From contig JADDOH010011236.1 of assembly GCA_016648135.1 (NCBI GenBank), positions 1 to 64,000 of the forward strand: a stretch of 64,000 nucleotides of DNA. The letters are read 5' to 3'. The notes under the pieces are model-generated. The model ran no database searches. It saw only the letters and a program-made list of their open reading frames with translations, and was not told the DNA's origin. Each line of letters begins with the position of its first letter. Positions within the stretch are counted from its first letter, which is position 1. This document shows positions 35,053-46,173 of this stretch, one piece after another. The DNA comes from Agrypnia vestita. Lineage: Eukaryota > Arthropoda > Insecta > Trichoptera > Phryganeidae. A program made the translations under genes and the position numbers.

Positions 35053-35235
35053 TCAATGGGAAGATAAGGATGGAAGTCCAGAATGATGAACAGGCGGTGC
35101 TTTGTCGGCGATGTGCCAGCTATCGATATTTACCGGTGCGAGATATGGCGGGGAGCCTTCGGCAAACTGGGCGTGGAATGTTGACACTGATCTGAGGCAT
35201 ACAACCTCCAGGCCGTATTTGTTCCAATCCGTCAT
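35053..35235 (-). CDS. Unknown 60-codon ORF, minus strand
   Basis: The frame starts with a true ATG at 35235 in a good context (CAAAAATGAC) and ends at a stop at 35053. It reads MTDWNKYGLEVVCLRSVSTF, then FAEGSPPYLAPVNIDSWHIA and on to the stop. Its composition is balanced (Trp, Cys, Tyr, His and acidic residues all present), unlike the low-complexity frames of the AT-rich flanks. That is the only argument for coding. There is no signal peptide, no membrane segment and no domain that I recognise. The opposite strand is also open over much of it (35102-35305), which weakens the case. Confidence 0.3.
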   Translation of the reverse strand: MTDWNKYGLEVVCLRSVSTFHAQFAEGSPPYLAPVNIDSWHIADKAPPVHHSGLPSLSSH

Positions 35236-35729
35236 TTTTGTATACTTTATGGTTTATGTTGCAACTTCCGGAAAATCCAGTTCCCACTCAGGTATTAAAA
35301 ATTAATTACAAAAAAAATCTGGGAATTTCTATCAGAAATAAACTGTCTTATTGTAATGTACCTATAAATAATTAAAAACAATATTTGATACTGTATACGA
35401 AAAATCTAAAACTGAAAAAATAATTAAAAATATTTTTTTAAAAACCGTGGGTAACCCAACATATTTAAAATATGATTAAAAAACGTGATAGTGTTTTTAG
35501 AACGTGGAAAAGAGAGATCTCAACAATAAATTATTCCGTTTACAATTCAGCGAATTTAGAAATCAATAAAATAAAAGTGTAAATTCTACAAAAAATAACT
35601 ATTATAGAAAAGAGATTGGAGGTTTAAAGGGAAATTAAAGAAAATTATGGGAAAGAAATGATCAAGTTCTTGGTGCATAAAAAACTCACGAGAGTAGTAT
35701 TATAAATCATGTGAGTAGATGGAGTCTAA
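35236..35729. other. AT-rich, no gene seen
   Basis: Nothing recognised. Confidence 0.45.
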
Positions 35730-35889
35730 GGCCCGGTTGTTTCAAGTTGGATTAAAATAAAAGTTCGTTTAAAGCATCGATTTTTCCGGAAACGGATCAT
35801 TTGATATCCGTTTGGTCCGATGGTGGAGAACGCAAAAGTCTATGCTTTAAACGAACTTTTACTTTAATCTAACTTGAAACAACCGGTCC
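35730..35889. mobile_element. 160-bp hairpin MITE, PIF/Harbinger-like
   Basis: Ends GGCCCGGTTGTTTCAAGTT and AACTTGAAACAACCGGTCC are inverted, and the inner phrases AAAGTTCGTTTAAAGCAT and ATGCTTTAAACGAACTTTT continue the hairpin. Flanks are TAA and TTA, compatible with the 3-bp TWA target of PIF/Harbinger elements. The spacer holds a small palindrome, ATCCGTTTGGTCCGAT. Confidence 0.7.
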
Positions 35890-36890
35890 TTAATATCTAT
35901 CCGATGTGTTTAGTAAAGCTTGTGTCAAGGAAATTAAATCCATCCAACATTAAATTTAACAGCAGCATTAACATTTGGACGGCAAAAAAAAAATATATGT
36001 ACAACCAATCAACATTTCCATGAGGTTTAAGGCAGTTTCACTGCTTTCTATTCAACACATTATTGAAAAAAATGAGCAGCAAGCCACCAAATCAAAATAA
36101 TTGACCCCAAAGAGGTAAAAAAGGAAAATAGTCCTATAATTGCAAAATTGATAAATATTTGTGTAATAAATAAATTGTACGAATTTAAAATTTCAATTAA
36201 ATTATCAGACCTATATATAAACGGAATCATAAAGAATACGAATTTCAGACATATTGAAATACGTAATAGATAAAATAATCTATAAAGCAATAAGAGAGTA
36301 TAAATTAATACTACGAGTAGCGAAAGATACAAGATTTAAACAGGAATTGAAACAGGATCAAGTTCAGGGCCTGCATTTTATATTGCTCATGTAAATAGTC
36401 TTCCGAATCGAAGACGATACATGCATATTGAATGCAGATAAAAAATCCCAATTATCTGCGCTTAACTAGAAAATGTACCTCTTCCTAAGCACCTATATCA
36501 AATTGTAAGTGAATCTCAATACCCGGAAATACCACGTGCGGATATCCGGGTATTGCGATATATTATAAAAGCAAGACTTATTTGAGTATGCATACAGTTA
36601 TAAAAATATAATAGAAAAATTATGTTATATAGGAACACGTTTTACTGTGTTAAACTAAGTCATCAACATAATTAAACCACTTGATATATCAGATGGTCCT
36701 TGTCATGGTTTTAATTTTTTTTTCTGGAAAGGAATTGTGGGATAACTGTATATCAAGTGTGCAAAAAAAACTCAAGAAATCGGCTGCAGTTACGCTGGAA
36801 AAAATAAAGATTTCTCATATTCGAATGGAGTAAAAAAATATTTTACTCAGCAAGTGCCCAAAGAATACTGTACATATCACCTACATGAAA
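35890..36890. other. No supported gene
   Basis: The 90-codon minus frame at 36060-36332 is strongly hydrophobic, but has no ATG start and lies in AT-rich DNA where such frames arise by chance. It might be a fragment of a membrane receptor, which I cannot support. Confidence 0.3.
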
Positions 36891-36894
36891 AAAT

Positions 36895-37250
36895 ATCTTT
36901 TATAAACCACGCTTATATTTAAATGCACTGAAAAGTAAAAAATAAATCATCAGCCAAATTTTTAAAATAATTTTTACTAGATTTATTACCCAGTGCCCAA
37001 AATCTCTCCGGTAGGAAATTAGCGCCATCTTTTGGTGAGCTGATTAAGTAATTTCCCATATAATTCCCCCTTGCTTAATCAATTATGATACATTCATTGA
37101 TTAATTAGTAAATCTGATAATTGATTCATGTATTGTCATCGAGAATACGTCTGTGTGCAAATTGCAGCTCAATTGTACATTGGGAAGCGGGTAAAATATT
37201 GATTATAAGATCCCGCCCAGACAAACAAGTGAAGCTAAGATAAGAGTGGT
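36895..37250 (+). repeat. Dispersed repeat E, copy 1 (LINE 3'-like)
   Basis: Shares CACGCTTATATTTAAATG, GCGCCATCTTTTGGTGA, AATTTCCCATATAA, CGTCTGTGTGCAAA and TTGGGAAGCGGGT with 53100-53640. Phrases such as 'CTCAATTG.ACATTGGGAAG.GGGT' followed by a GACAGACAGGTGAAGC end are typical of insect LINE 3' regions. The LINE itself is not attached. Confidence 0.55.
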
Positions 37251-38119
37251 AAAAATGATGTTTTAAAGACAAGAGTGCTATTTAGACCTTTTTAATAATA
37301 ATGATAAAAGGTTTGTACGACTTAAAGGAATTTTAGCGAATGTTTGGTGCTGCGCGCGTGGTCTGCATCACCTGAGCAGCAGCTGGTTATGCAGGATGGT
37401 TAATGTTGTTGACAAACCACAAAGCTGTCGCGCGGGCTGCAGACGCGCCCACAGCCAGACTCTTGAGATTAGAAAAGTGTCAAAACGTGGGATGAGGAAT
37501 GTGACAGGAATGCGAGGAGATACAAGAACAAGTTTACAGAGGATCGAAGAGTTTCTCTGGTGACTGCTGCACTGGCGCGGCGTGTCGCCCGTCCGCCCGG
37601 ATGTGCGCGAGATTATTACATATTCCACCCATTATAGCCGCGGCTGGATTCCTCGTGGAGCTGTCATTCGGGCGCAGGGATCAATGACGTCAAAATAATT
37701 TCGTTTCGCCCAAAACCACTTTGATGTGCAATAGGAGACGTTGGGAGACGTTTTTGAATCACCACTAAGCGCGATTATTTCGGATCGAATCCAGGAAACC
37801 TGACACGATCATAGATCTTTAAAATAATTTTTTAAATTTATTTATTTCATTCAAATGTTCCATCAGTAGCATGTATAAAAAAAGGAATATACAAAATGTA
37901 AGGGTACACATATTAAATTAATCTCAAATAATATAATCTCACCCAGTTTGCCGCATTTCTAATAATTTATTTGTATTATTAGATTAGATTATTCCACAGC
38001 TATGGGAATAAATCACTTGTTTTTTATTATACTTGTTTTGAATTTTCTTGTGATCCACTTCGCCTTATGAGGGCATCATCAATCTCAAATTATCAACATT
38101 ATCATTATCAAAATTAAAA
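37251..38119. other. No supported gene; GC-rich patch 37340-37690
   Basis: The 86-codon minus frame (37368-37628) is unrecognised. A CRE-like TGACGTCA site lies at 37685-37692. Confidence 0.35.
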
Positions 38120-38335
38120 AATGGTACAACCTAAAAAAAATGTTTTAAAAAATACTTAATTTCTATTTATAATTGATTACTTACATCTACATGTTTCGGA
38201 AAAATTTCCTTTCCATCGTCAGAGCGTTTTATATATTATGTCAAAATATCAAAATGAATAATGTCTTTTGTTTTGGTTTTCTAAATTATTTAAAAAAATA
38301 TTTTAAATAATTTAGAAAAATCTACAAATTAGACC
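38120..38335 (-). repeat. PLE-type 3' region, minus
   Basis: Matches 57690-57840 in reverse orientation over AATAATTTAGAAAA, CCAAAACAAAAGACAT, ATTCATTTTGATATTT and the hammerhead-like motif. This defines a second PLE 3' sequence family in the window. Confidence 0.6.
38182..38222 (-). ncRNA. Hammerhead-like RNA motif (PLE family 2)
   Basis: Minus strand: CUGACGA, an extra U, a stem GGAAA/UUUCC, GAAA, then a 4-bp stem III (ACAU/AUGU with loop GUAG) and the cleavage-site-like UA. Flanking GCU and AGU can form a short stem I with one wobble. All fifteen or so core positions are present apart from the extra base between CUGACGA and stem II. Hammerhead motifs are established in Penelope-like elements. 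Activity is not shown. Confidence 0.6.
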
Positions 38336-38839
38336 TGTAGATCATATCGGTTTAACGGTAAGATTATTTAGATTTTACTATTACACTCAGTTTTGATGAT
38401 GGAATTGCTATCTGCCCTTTTAAAAATCATTGTTTTATGCGACCTCAATTAGAATACCAACATACGTAAACCTACATTTTTACAATAAATAATTTTACAC
38501 GCAAGACAATTTTCATCCGCCGTCATAATATGTCGAAAATTGTAAATTTGCTTCTAATTCAATTTCGTCACGAAAATCATGTCGTACGCACGCGCGCTGT
38601 TTGTGAATCTTTCCGATTTTTAAAAAAATGTTTGTGTATGGTTTACATCAAATATATCTTCAACTAGTTGAATAGACTTAGATGAAATTGACTCAACTCG
38701 AATATGTAAATTAACATCGTCCACGCAATACTAGAATGATAATTTATATTTCTCTACACTGTTCCATTTATTGACTTATACATACTTATCGTTTATGCAC
38801 TTATGCATCATATACTCCTGTCCCCAAGCATAAGTTTTA

Positions 38840-39330
38840 ACTCTTTTGGGGACAGTTAAACACGTATAAAAAATGTAATATTCACTGTCAGTGTAACATG
38901 TATTGATTTTATTTTTAATAAAGAATTCTAAAAAAAATAATTATTGTTTTAAAACAATTTTCCACATCGAAATTTTTAAACCACTCATGATATTATCAGC
39001 AATACTCTTCCTTACGCACATTTTGCTGCGGAAGATGCATTCATTGTATTGCTATAAAGCAGTAAAGCTAAAACAATTTTCCACATCGAAATTTTTAAAA
39101 CTCTTTTGGGGACAGTTAAACACGTATAAAAAATGTAATATTCACTGCCACTGTAACAGTATGTATTGATTTTATTTTTAATAAAGAATTCTAAAAAAAA
39201 TAATTATTGTTTTAAAACAATTTTCCACATCGAAATTTTTAAACCACCCCTGATACTGTCAGCAACACTCTTCATTACGCACATTTTGCTGCGGAAGATG
39301 CATTCATTGTATTGCTATAAAGCAGTAAAG
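38840..39330 (+). repeat. Tandem duplication, unit about 263 bp
   Basis: CTCTTTTGGGGACAGTTAAAC, ATTGATTTTATTTTTAATAA, CATTTTGCTGCGGAAGATG and CTATAAAGCAGTAAAGC each occur twice, 263 bp apart. The phrase AAAACAATTTTCCACATCGAA occurs a third time at the junction (about 39070). The duplicated short frames (38903-39169 and 39166-39387) are copies of each other and not genes. Confidence 0.8.
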
Positions 39331-39522
39331 CAATCGGCTATCGTCGATTTCTTGCAGCCTAGCCCTGCGGGGCTATGGCGACAGTAGGTACTGTAAGAGC
39401 ACAAAGAAAAACAAAAATATTTTACAAAATTGTTTAAATTACAAAGGACGGAAAATCTTCCACAACCTATCGAAACCGAAAATAATATAAAATATAGACA
39501 AAATAATTGAAAATATAAACTA

Positions 39523-40171
39523 TCAAAACCTATAAAACTCAATGTCTGTCTGTCTGTTCTCTATACAAATCCACACCGTTTGTTCGATTCGATTGAAATT
39601 TTGCATACTTATGCTTTAGGACCCGGCGAGTAACACAGGCAACATTTCCCCCCTATTCTCATACCCCTTTCCCTCCCACTGACATATTTTCGATGCAAAT
39701 CTGTACCGTTTGACCGATCGGACTCAAAATTTGGAAACTTATTCTTGAGGACTCGGCGGGTAACATAGACAACACTTCCCCCCTATTCTCATACCTTTCC
39801 CCTCCCCTGATATATTTTCGATGCAAATCTGTACCGTTTGACGGCCGGATTTGGATGTTGGAAACTTATTCATTAGGACTCGGCGGATAATATACATTAC
39901 CCCCTATTCTCTTACCCCTTCCCCTCCCCCTGATGTGTTTTCGATACAAATCTGTACTGTTTGACCGATCGGACTCAAAATTTGGAAACTTATTCTTAAG
40001 GACTCGGCGGGTAGCATAGGCAACATTTCCCCCCTGTTATTTTACCCCTTCCCTTCACCCTGATATATTTTCGATGCAAATCTATGCCGTTCGAATCAAA
40101 CCTTTGTTAACCACCAAAATTTATTTTCAACATAATCCTTAACCTGTGCAACGCCGGGTACGAACAGCTAG
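39523..40171 (+). mobile_element. Non-autonomous Helitron, copy 2
   Basis: Starts TC after A, ends CTAG before T, with the same CGCCGGGTACGAACAG subterminal hairpin region as copy 1 (one stem pair is a wobble). The interior again holds about five degenerate units of roughly 115 bp. It lies just after two small perfect hairpins at 39331-39380 (TAGCCC/GGGCTA and AATCG/CGATT), whose origin is unclear. Confidence 0.85.
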
Positions 40172-41240
40172 TTATTTATATAATACATTTGCATACGTTC
40201 TTTTTATGTAAAATTATGTATTAGACCTTATCCAAAATGTCTCAAAATGTCCAAAAATGTGCTCTTGCGATAACGCATAAAAAATCTATTATATATATAA
40301 AATATGAAAAAAGAAATCACCAAAAAAACCAACTTTTTTTCATGTTTTCTGTTTATTTATCTATGACAAACAATTATTATCTTTGTACACTTGCATAGAA
40401 AATAATGTGATTGCAGTTCGTGCGCGGTACAAGGGTGTATTTTTCGTAATTATTTTCAAGCAAACGATACATTGATTTTTTTATTAAGACTCATAGTCAA
40501 TATATACATATAGGAGATGTATGCATTTTTGTTCTCGAATTCAAAGTATAGTTTGCGGTGTACGCTGCTTCCAAGTGAACACTCCGACGAAATTGTTGCT
40601 GGGCGGTTGACAGCGATTAAGCCATACCGGTTCATTTGAAAAATATATATATATTTAGAAACTAGACATATAGGTTTACAGCATCACGCAGGGAAATTTT
40701 GATATCAAAAAAAAAAAAAATTGCGGACCAGCGAATTTTATTTCCGATTTTCATGGAAAATTTTCATCGTTCATAAACAAAAATAGAAGGGGGCCCTTTA
40801 TAAAAAAATCCCTACGTGGTGCCATAGAGACTGTATTTTCGAACAGTTTAAGACTTGGCGCATGTAAATCGGATGTAGTTTTTTTATATGTTGTCAACCA
40901 GTTAGAAAAACGTACACACTTTCAAGAAAAACGCATTCAAAGTTTTGCTGAAGAATAATTCAACAAACAATTTTGTTTATTAAAATTACACCGCTGTATC
41001 TCCGTCAATTTTACAATTTTCTTTAAGACATTTGGTGAGAACATTCTTCACAAATGCATCATTCAGGAAATGAAAAAAAGACTTTTTTTTACCGTGGTCT
41101 GAGACCTTATTACGCGTTCACGCGTCGCGCGGCCATTGATTCCGGGGGAATCCTGACTATGTTTGAAAATTTGGGGCAAGTGAGTGGATGTGAGTAATAT
41201 GGAACCAAATAAATATTGAAAATTAAATAAATGAATAATA
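40172..41240. other. No gene seen
   Basis: AT-rich with A/T homopolymers. No recognisable protein or repeat. Confidence 0.45.
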
Positions 41241-41242
41241 TT

Positions 41243-41418
41243 TTTTATTTTTTACGCTTCAACAGGCCAAGAGGCCCAATTACATAAGCGAAACACATCA
41301 CAAAACACCCAGGTTTGAGTAAATCACATAGGTTAATTGTGACCTCACCGGGAATAGAACCCAGAACCCTCGGTGAGAAGCCAGTGTCATGTCCACTGGG
41401 CTACGAGGGCCGCCAATT
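41243..41418 (-). repeat. SINE family C, full copy, minus
   Basis: Minus strand: box A-like CCTCGTAGCCCAGTGGACATG, box B-like GGGTTCTATTCCC, and a tRNA-unrelated body ending TTGGCCTGTTGAAGCGTAAAAAATAAAAAAT. The A-rich tail lies at 41230-41255. A truncated relative is at 8743-8815. Confidence 0.75.
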
Positions 41419-41534
41419 TTGATCCGAATTCACTATTTTTACAGGCAATGTGCACGCAACATGAAATGTAATTTTTGAAGTATTTATATTTTGTACCTGC
41501 TAGCCGTACACCCGTAAAAAATCACGGTAAATAA

Positions 41535-41580
41535 TAAGCAAGTTACGGACAGATAACGAAAATATTATATTTAGATTAGT
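41535..41580 (+). repeat. SINE family B 3' remnant
   Basis: AAGCAAGTTACGGACAG, then ATAACGAAAATATTATATTTAGATTAG: the 3' module only. Confidence 0.45.
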
Positions 41581-41717
41581 AATCGTATCTATACGATTGT
41601 AAAATTATATTCAATTTAGCAATAACAATTAGTTTATCTGGCACGAATCCCTATTTCTAAACACGGTCTCGAAAAAGGGCGACTACGTATATCCAAACAA
41701 AATATATGTGTAAAAAA

Positions 41718-41892
41718 GAGTAGCTTGTTGGTCTTGTGGTTAGGACACTCGCCTCGTGATCCAATGGTCGCGGGTTCGAATCTCAGCCCAGACTAGCAAG
41801 TTAGTCCTATTTTCATAGCACAAGCGTTTAGCTTAGTTTGAAAATAGTAAGAATATTGATGTGACACGTATTCCGTGTTCGCATCTCTATTT
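41718..41892 (+). repeat. SINE family A, copy 2
   Basis: Box A-like TGGTCTTGTGGTTAGG, box B GGGTTCGAATC, and the shared 3' end CCGTGTTCGCATCTCTATTT followed by a long A tract (41897-41916). The closest to a consensus of the three copies. Confidence 0.8.
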
Positions 41893-42233
41893 ATTTTTTT
41901 AAAAAAAAAAAAAAAAGATCGACAGCTGAAAAACAAAGACCAGTTCTTCTGACTAAGGCTAAAATAATTGCTCATACGAACACTTAAATATAATTCATTT
42001 TCATCATCGTCTTCATCCCCTTGTCCTAGTAGGCCGGGGGCCCAAAGACTCGACAAGGTGTTCCCGGTTAAACTCGCAACATTCTATGTGTCGATTTTCA
42101 GCATCTCTTTGGCCATGTTACAGTGTGCCAATTGCTCTGGTTTTTAAGATTTGTGGCGAGTAAATCATTAAACAAGCACAATTCCGGCCGCCGCGGAGGA
42201 CAACCAATTCATAAAATAAATATATTAACTCAC

Positions 42234-42340
42234 CAGTGGTATCTGCGTCGTCACTGCTGGAGTAGGCCCTGCTGTGCTGCACCATGCTGGCAGCCCTGGT
42301 CAGCACCTCCAGCGGAGACTCCACGCTCTCCATTGCTCTC
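42234..42340 (-). CDS. Candidate host-gene exon, product not recognised
   Basis: A 107-bp block on the minus strand sits between an acceptor (TTTCCATTCTGCAG ending at 42341) and a consensus donor GTGAGT (42233-42228). It is GC-richer than its flanks and its codons read RAMESVESPLEVLTRAASM, then VQHSRAYSSSDDADTTG. Both ends are in phase 1 (one base before the first whole codon and one after the last). Alternatively the internal ATG (MESVESPL...) is a translation start and the upstream part 5' untranslated. The Ser/Asp-rich end looks like a linker. I do not recognise the protein. No repeat family overlaps it. This is the best host exon candidate in the window, and neighbouring exons were not found. 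Confidence 0.5.
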
Positions 42341-42344
42341 CTGC

Positions 42345-43160
42345 AGAATGGAAACACATCTAGCATAAGAAATATACGAGTCCAGATCCAAATATTGTTA
42401 TTTATGATGATATATATGACTCTGATGTTTATGATGTTAATAAAGATAATTTCCTTATGACGGGGGCTGTGAATGTTTGAATTTGCCCCCTCGCAAAGGT
42501 TTATATGACCCGAGCGAGGGAGCATGGTCCCGCATTGTAGTTGAAAAAAATGTCAACCTGGTGACGATCAGTAGGACCGATATGAAAGCTTTTTCTCTTA
42601 GAACGGTCCTGGGTAAGAGGTGGGTACCATTCACAGTCCAGATCCGGCCGTCAGCGCTGGTATTGCATGAACATTGTAAGTCTTAAATTTCTTAGAGAAT
42701 ACATTTTTTTAGTTATTCAAAGCATTAATTTTGGATGAAAGAAAATGCAAAACATAGGTAGAATGTATTCCTCGTAATAATAGTAATATGTCAATGACGA
42801 CAATTTCTCTGCTTGTGCGGCCCGGCCGGGCGTGTGCTTGGCGCACTGCGGCTATAATAATTATTTTAAGTGGTATGAGCAAGTTATAAATAAACAATTT
42901 TTATGTGAAAATATTAAGAATACAAGTTGTTAGTGTATGATAAAGATGAACATTTAAATGTACGCTAAATATGCGTAGAACCGAAACAACTTACTGCGCG
43001 TGAACGCGAAGGCGTTCCTGCAAGAACACTTAGGCATAAACGGGCGCAGTGTGCGTAATGTATTTTATTATGTGTACCGAATGCAATAGGATACATGGAC
43101 ACGAATGGAATACACGGACAAGTTTACAAGGTAAATAAATAATAATATTGCGTTAAATTA
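42345..43160. other. No firm gene
   Basis: A 69-codon plus frame (42477-42686) with a mixed composition is present but unrecognised and lacks a convincing start. If the minus exon at 42234 is real, this would be its upstream intron. Confidence 0.3.
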
Positions 43161-43596
43161 GGTGGTGTTGGTTAAATACATATCGAAAAAGCGCACACAT
43201 AGTACAAAAATTCGCGCCAAAACTGCCCGTCCCAATACAAGCCGCGCTCCAGCGCTCGGGAGGACCGATGCAACCCCGGCAGGCACTGCCCCGTCACATC
43301 TGGCGAACACACGAGGACCACCTACTGGCCAGACGATGGATAAAGGACGCCGGACCAAATCAGAGTTAAAGAGACAATAATATGTGATTTGATTTAGTCT
43401 GTACTATTGTTCTACGTATTTTAGTGTAACGTGTGTAAAGAGACAATTAGGTGAAATCATTGCACTATTGTTCTACTTATTTTAGTGTAATATGATTGTT
43501 TCTGATATGATAATAGGTGTAAGGAATAAGGGGTTGTAGGATAAAGTGTAATTAGTTTAGACGTCTAATGTTTAAGTAGAATAAGGTGGCCGGGTC
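43161..43596 (+). other. Upstream flank of the LINE, possible 5' region
   Basis: A GC-rich basic frame (43162-43380, rich in Arg, Thr, Pro) may be an ORF1 or leader remnant. Two copies of ACTATTGTTCTAC(G/T)TATTTTAGTGTAA lie at about 43400 and 43463. The relation to the LINE is only by position. Confidence 0.3.
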
Positions 43597-45590
43597 ATGC
43601 CTATAGGTATCGGTGAGACTCGCAATCAGCCATACCGCACCACCCGGGGAGGTTGCGCGAAGAGGAGGACAGAGTGCAGAGTGGGAGTGTGGAATATCAA
43701 GGAAGGAATGGAAAGGAAGATGAATGAACTGTGTGACAGTATGAATGACAAAAATCTAGACATTTTGTGTATAAGCGAAATCACGAAGAAGGGCTGTGGA
43801 GAGATGACGTGCTGGTGCTGTGGTCCGGGGTGCCGGAGGCGGACCGAGCGTGTCAGGGTGTTGCAGCGCTGCTCTCGAAAATAATGGTGGAATGTATGGG
43901 AGAATATGAGTTTGTCTATTCAGTCAGTGAATGGAGAAATGTTAACGAGTGAGGATGGAATAAAATGTAGATGGATGAAATATTTTCAGGAAACGTACGA
44001 GACCGTAACTGAGGTATCTGGCGAGATTCTCACTGAAATAATTATGAATGACGAGAATGAAGTCAGCGAGATAAGTATGGAAGAAATAAAGTGTGCAATA
44101 AAGCATATGAAGAATGGTAAGGCTGTGGGATATGACGTTGCTGCCGAATATATCAAGGCTGGTGGCCCATTAGTAATTTCGTGGCTTCATACACTATTTA
44201 ATCAATGTTTTAAGGAGAGCTACACCCCTTTAGACTGAGGGCAATTATTATGTCTCTTTACAACGGTAAAAGGTCGAGAATGGAATGCGGGAACTACAGG
44301 GCATTCAGTCTTTTGAGCTCGGTTGGCAAACTTTATGGAAGAATTTTGATAGAAAGAGTAGGGTCGGTAACGAAAGAAAAGGTATGGGATGTGCAAGTGG
44401 TTTTGACGGAATTTTTTTTAGCGAAAAACCAAAAAGTTTTCTGCGCATTTGTAGATGTGCAAGAGGCTTATAATAGAGTTGTAAGAAGAAGGATATGGAA
44501 GGTACTCTCTGGTTACAAGGTGAACAGTAAACTTATGCACGCAATTGAATCCCTTTACAAATAAGTACTGCATGTGTAATAATCAATGGATCATTCACAC
44601 CATGGTTTGATATTACAAAAGGTGTCAAACAGGGTTGCGTAATGTCTCCATGGCTGTTCAACTTGTATATGGATAATTGTGTGAAAGAGCTGGTATGTAT
44701 GAATGTGGGAGCGAAAATAAGTGATTTGATTGTATGCTGTTTACTGTGCGCGGATGATGCCGTATTAATGGCAAATAGCGAACAAGACTTAGTCTAGTAA
44801 GCATGACGTATGATGTATGCAAGGAAAGTGACCTTATTATGAATGTAAGCAAGTCAAAAGTGATGGTATTCGAGAAAGAGGAAAGTAAGGCAACGTGTGA
44901 AATACAAGTAGGTAATGAATGGTTGGAACAAGTAGATAAGTTTGTGTACCTGGGAAGTTGTTCAATAGAAGAGGGAATGTTGAGAAAGATATCGAGAGGA
45001 GAGTGACTGCGGGGAATAGGGTGAACGGTGCTTTGAACGCAGTAATTTCTAATAGAAATATGTCTACCGAGGCAAAACTAGCGGTACATAATGGAATTCT
45101 GGCACCAACACTGATGTATGGAAGTGAAGCTGGAAGAAGAGGAACGAAAGTAGATTAAATGAAGTGGAGATGAAATCCCTTATTAGGGCGTATGGGTGGT
45201 AAATCCATTTATGATAGAGTAAAGAATGAAGATATTAGGAATGAATGTAAAGCTGATCTTAGCATAATTAATAGAATTAAAATGAGTCGCTCAGATGATT
45301 TCGACATTGGACAGAGAATGAATGAGGAAAGAATGGTAAGAAAGATATGTAATGCAAGTGTTGATGGCGCCAGAAAGAGAGGGCGATCGCGGAAGACGTG
45401 GCATGACCAGATTACCCAGATACTGGAAGATGGGCCCGTCAGAAGCCTCAACAACCGGCCAGCTTGCATGCGAAGATGTATGAATGTGGATGAGGCGAGA
45501 GTTGTATGTCAGGACAGAAGAGTGTGGCGCTCTATCCTCTCTACCTACCACCACGGGGAAACGGCGTGATGGTAAATAAGTAAGTACGAC
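43597..45590 (+). pseudogene. Decayed non-LTR retrotransposon (endonuclease + reverse transcriptase)
   Basis: The order of remnants is that of a LINE ORF2. An APE-type endonuclease start (VGVWNIKEGMERKM..LCD, DILCISE) lies at 43678-43800, then, after a frame change, WSGVPEADRACQGVAALLS. A deletion removes the rest of the endonuclease and the sequence passes directly to the reverse transcriptase N-region (IKCAIKHMKNGKAVGYD at about 44090). RT motifs follow in shifting frames: NYRAFSLLSSVGKLY, FCAFVDVQEAYNRV, GVKQGCVMSPWLFNLY, and the catalytic box as CADDAV (usual F/YADD) near 44750. Then VYLGS, APTLMYGSE and the C-terminal KRGRSRKTWHDQI ... WRSILSTYHHGE to 45569. At least seven frame breaks or stops are present. 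It resembles insect 'endonuclease-reverse transcriptase' elements; the clade (CR1/RTE/Jockey) is unresolved. A TAAG-rich end at 45571-45583 marks the 3' end. Confidence 0.85.
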
Positions 45591-45699
45591 AAAGACATCG
45601 AAACCTCTAGGACTTTCCACTACATTCTGAAACACTACCGCACTTTGGAATTAGCTACATCATTCGAGGAACACCTGGAAAAGTTTAGAACCGTCTCCT

Positions 45700-46173
45700 A
45701 AATATTAGAATAATCTAGGTTCGATAATCAACCTTTTGGATATAAATAGCGCGTATCTAGGCCGCCGACCGGGTTGTCGTGTTTGACAGGTCGATTCAGT
45801 GCGAAGTGCACGCGAGCCGCGAGACCAGTTTCCAGTGTGGCTAGTCGTGAATTGTGAAGCCATATGAATAAAGCGATTAATGGAGCTAAGTACCTTACTA
45901 GCGAAATAAATAAGCAATAAATACTACGAGCGAAATTGAAAAAGTAATGTTCTAGTGAATGTTAAATATGTGTTACCCAGCGATAATAAAGAGTTAATAT
46001 GAGAGTGATATACTGCGAAATTGATTTAATTTAGCGTAATTTAAAGAAAAGCGTTAAGTTTAATTCGTTCTAAGTGACTTTGTACATTGAATAGTTAATT
46101 ACGCATTAATTAATAAATCCCTAATTAAATTCCAGTGTTTTAATTCATTCCTCCCTGGCCGCGACACGTAACA
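45700..46173 (+). mobile_element. Probable LTR, 5' end missing
   Basis: Has the layout of the LTR at 1336-1817: a TATAAATAG at 45740, an AATAAA at 45867, and an end ...CGTAACA followed by ATATATTA at 46174. The matching TGTTACG start is not found upstream, where the LINE 3' end lies instead. It could be truncated by the LINE insertion or by deletion. The sequence differs from the first LTR, so it is another family. Confidence 0.45.

Noticed and set aside
36060..36332. Hydrophobic 90-codon frame resembling a membrane receptor
   Set aside because: Begins at a non-ATG after a stop, lies in AT-rich DNA where Leu/Ile/Phe runs are expected, and has no recognised motif.
38903..39387. Two similar short ORFs
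   Set aside because: They are the two units of a tandem duplication and are not gene-like.
42477..42686. 69-codon plus frame upstream of the minus exon
   Set aside because: Mixed composition but no start, no splice pair and no recognisable domain.
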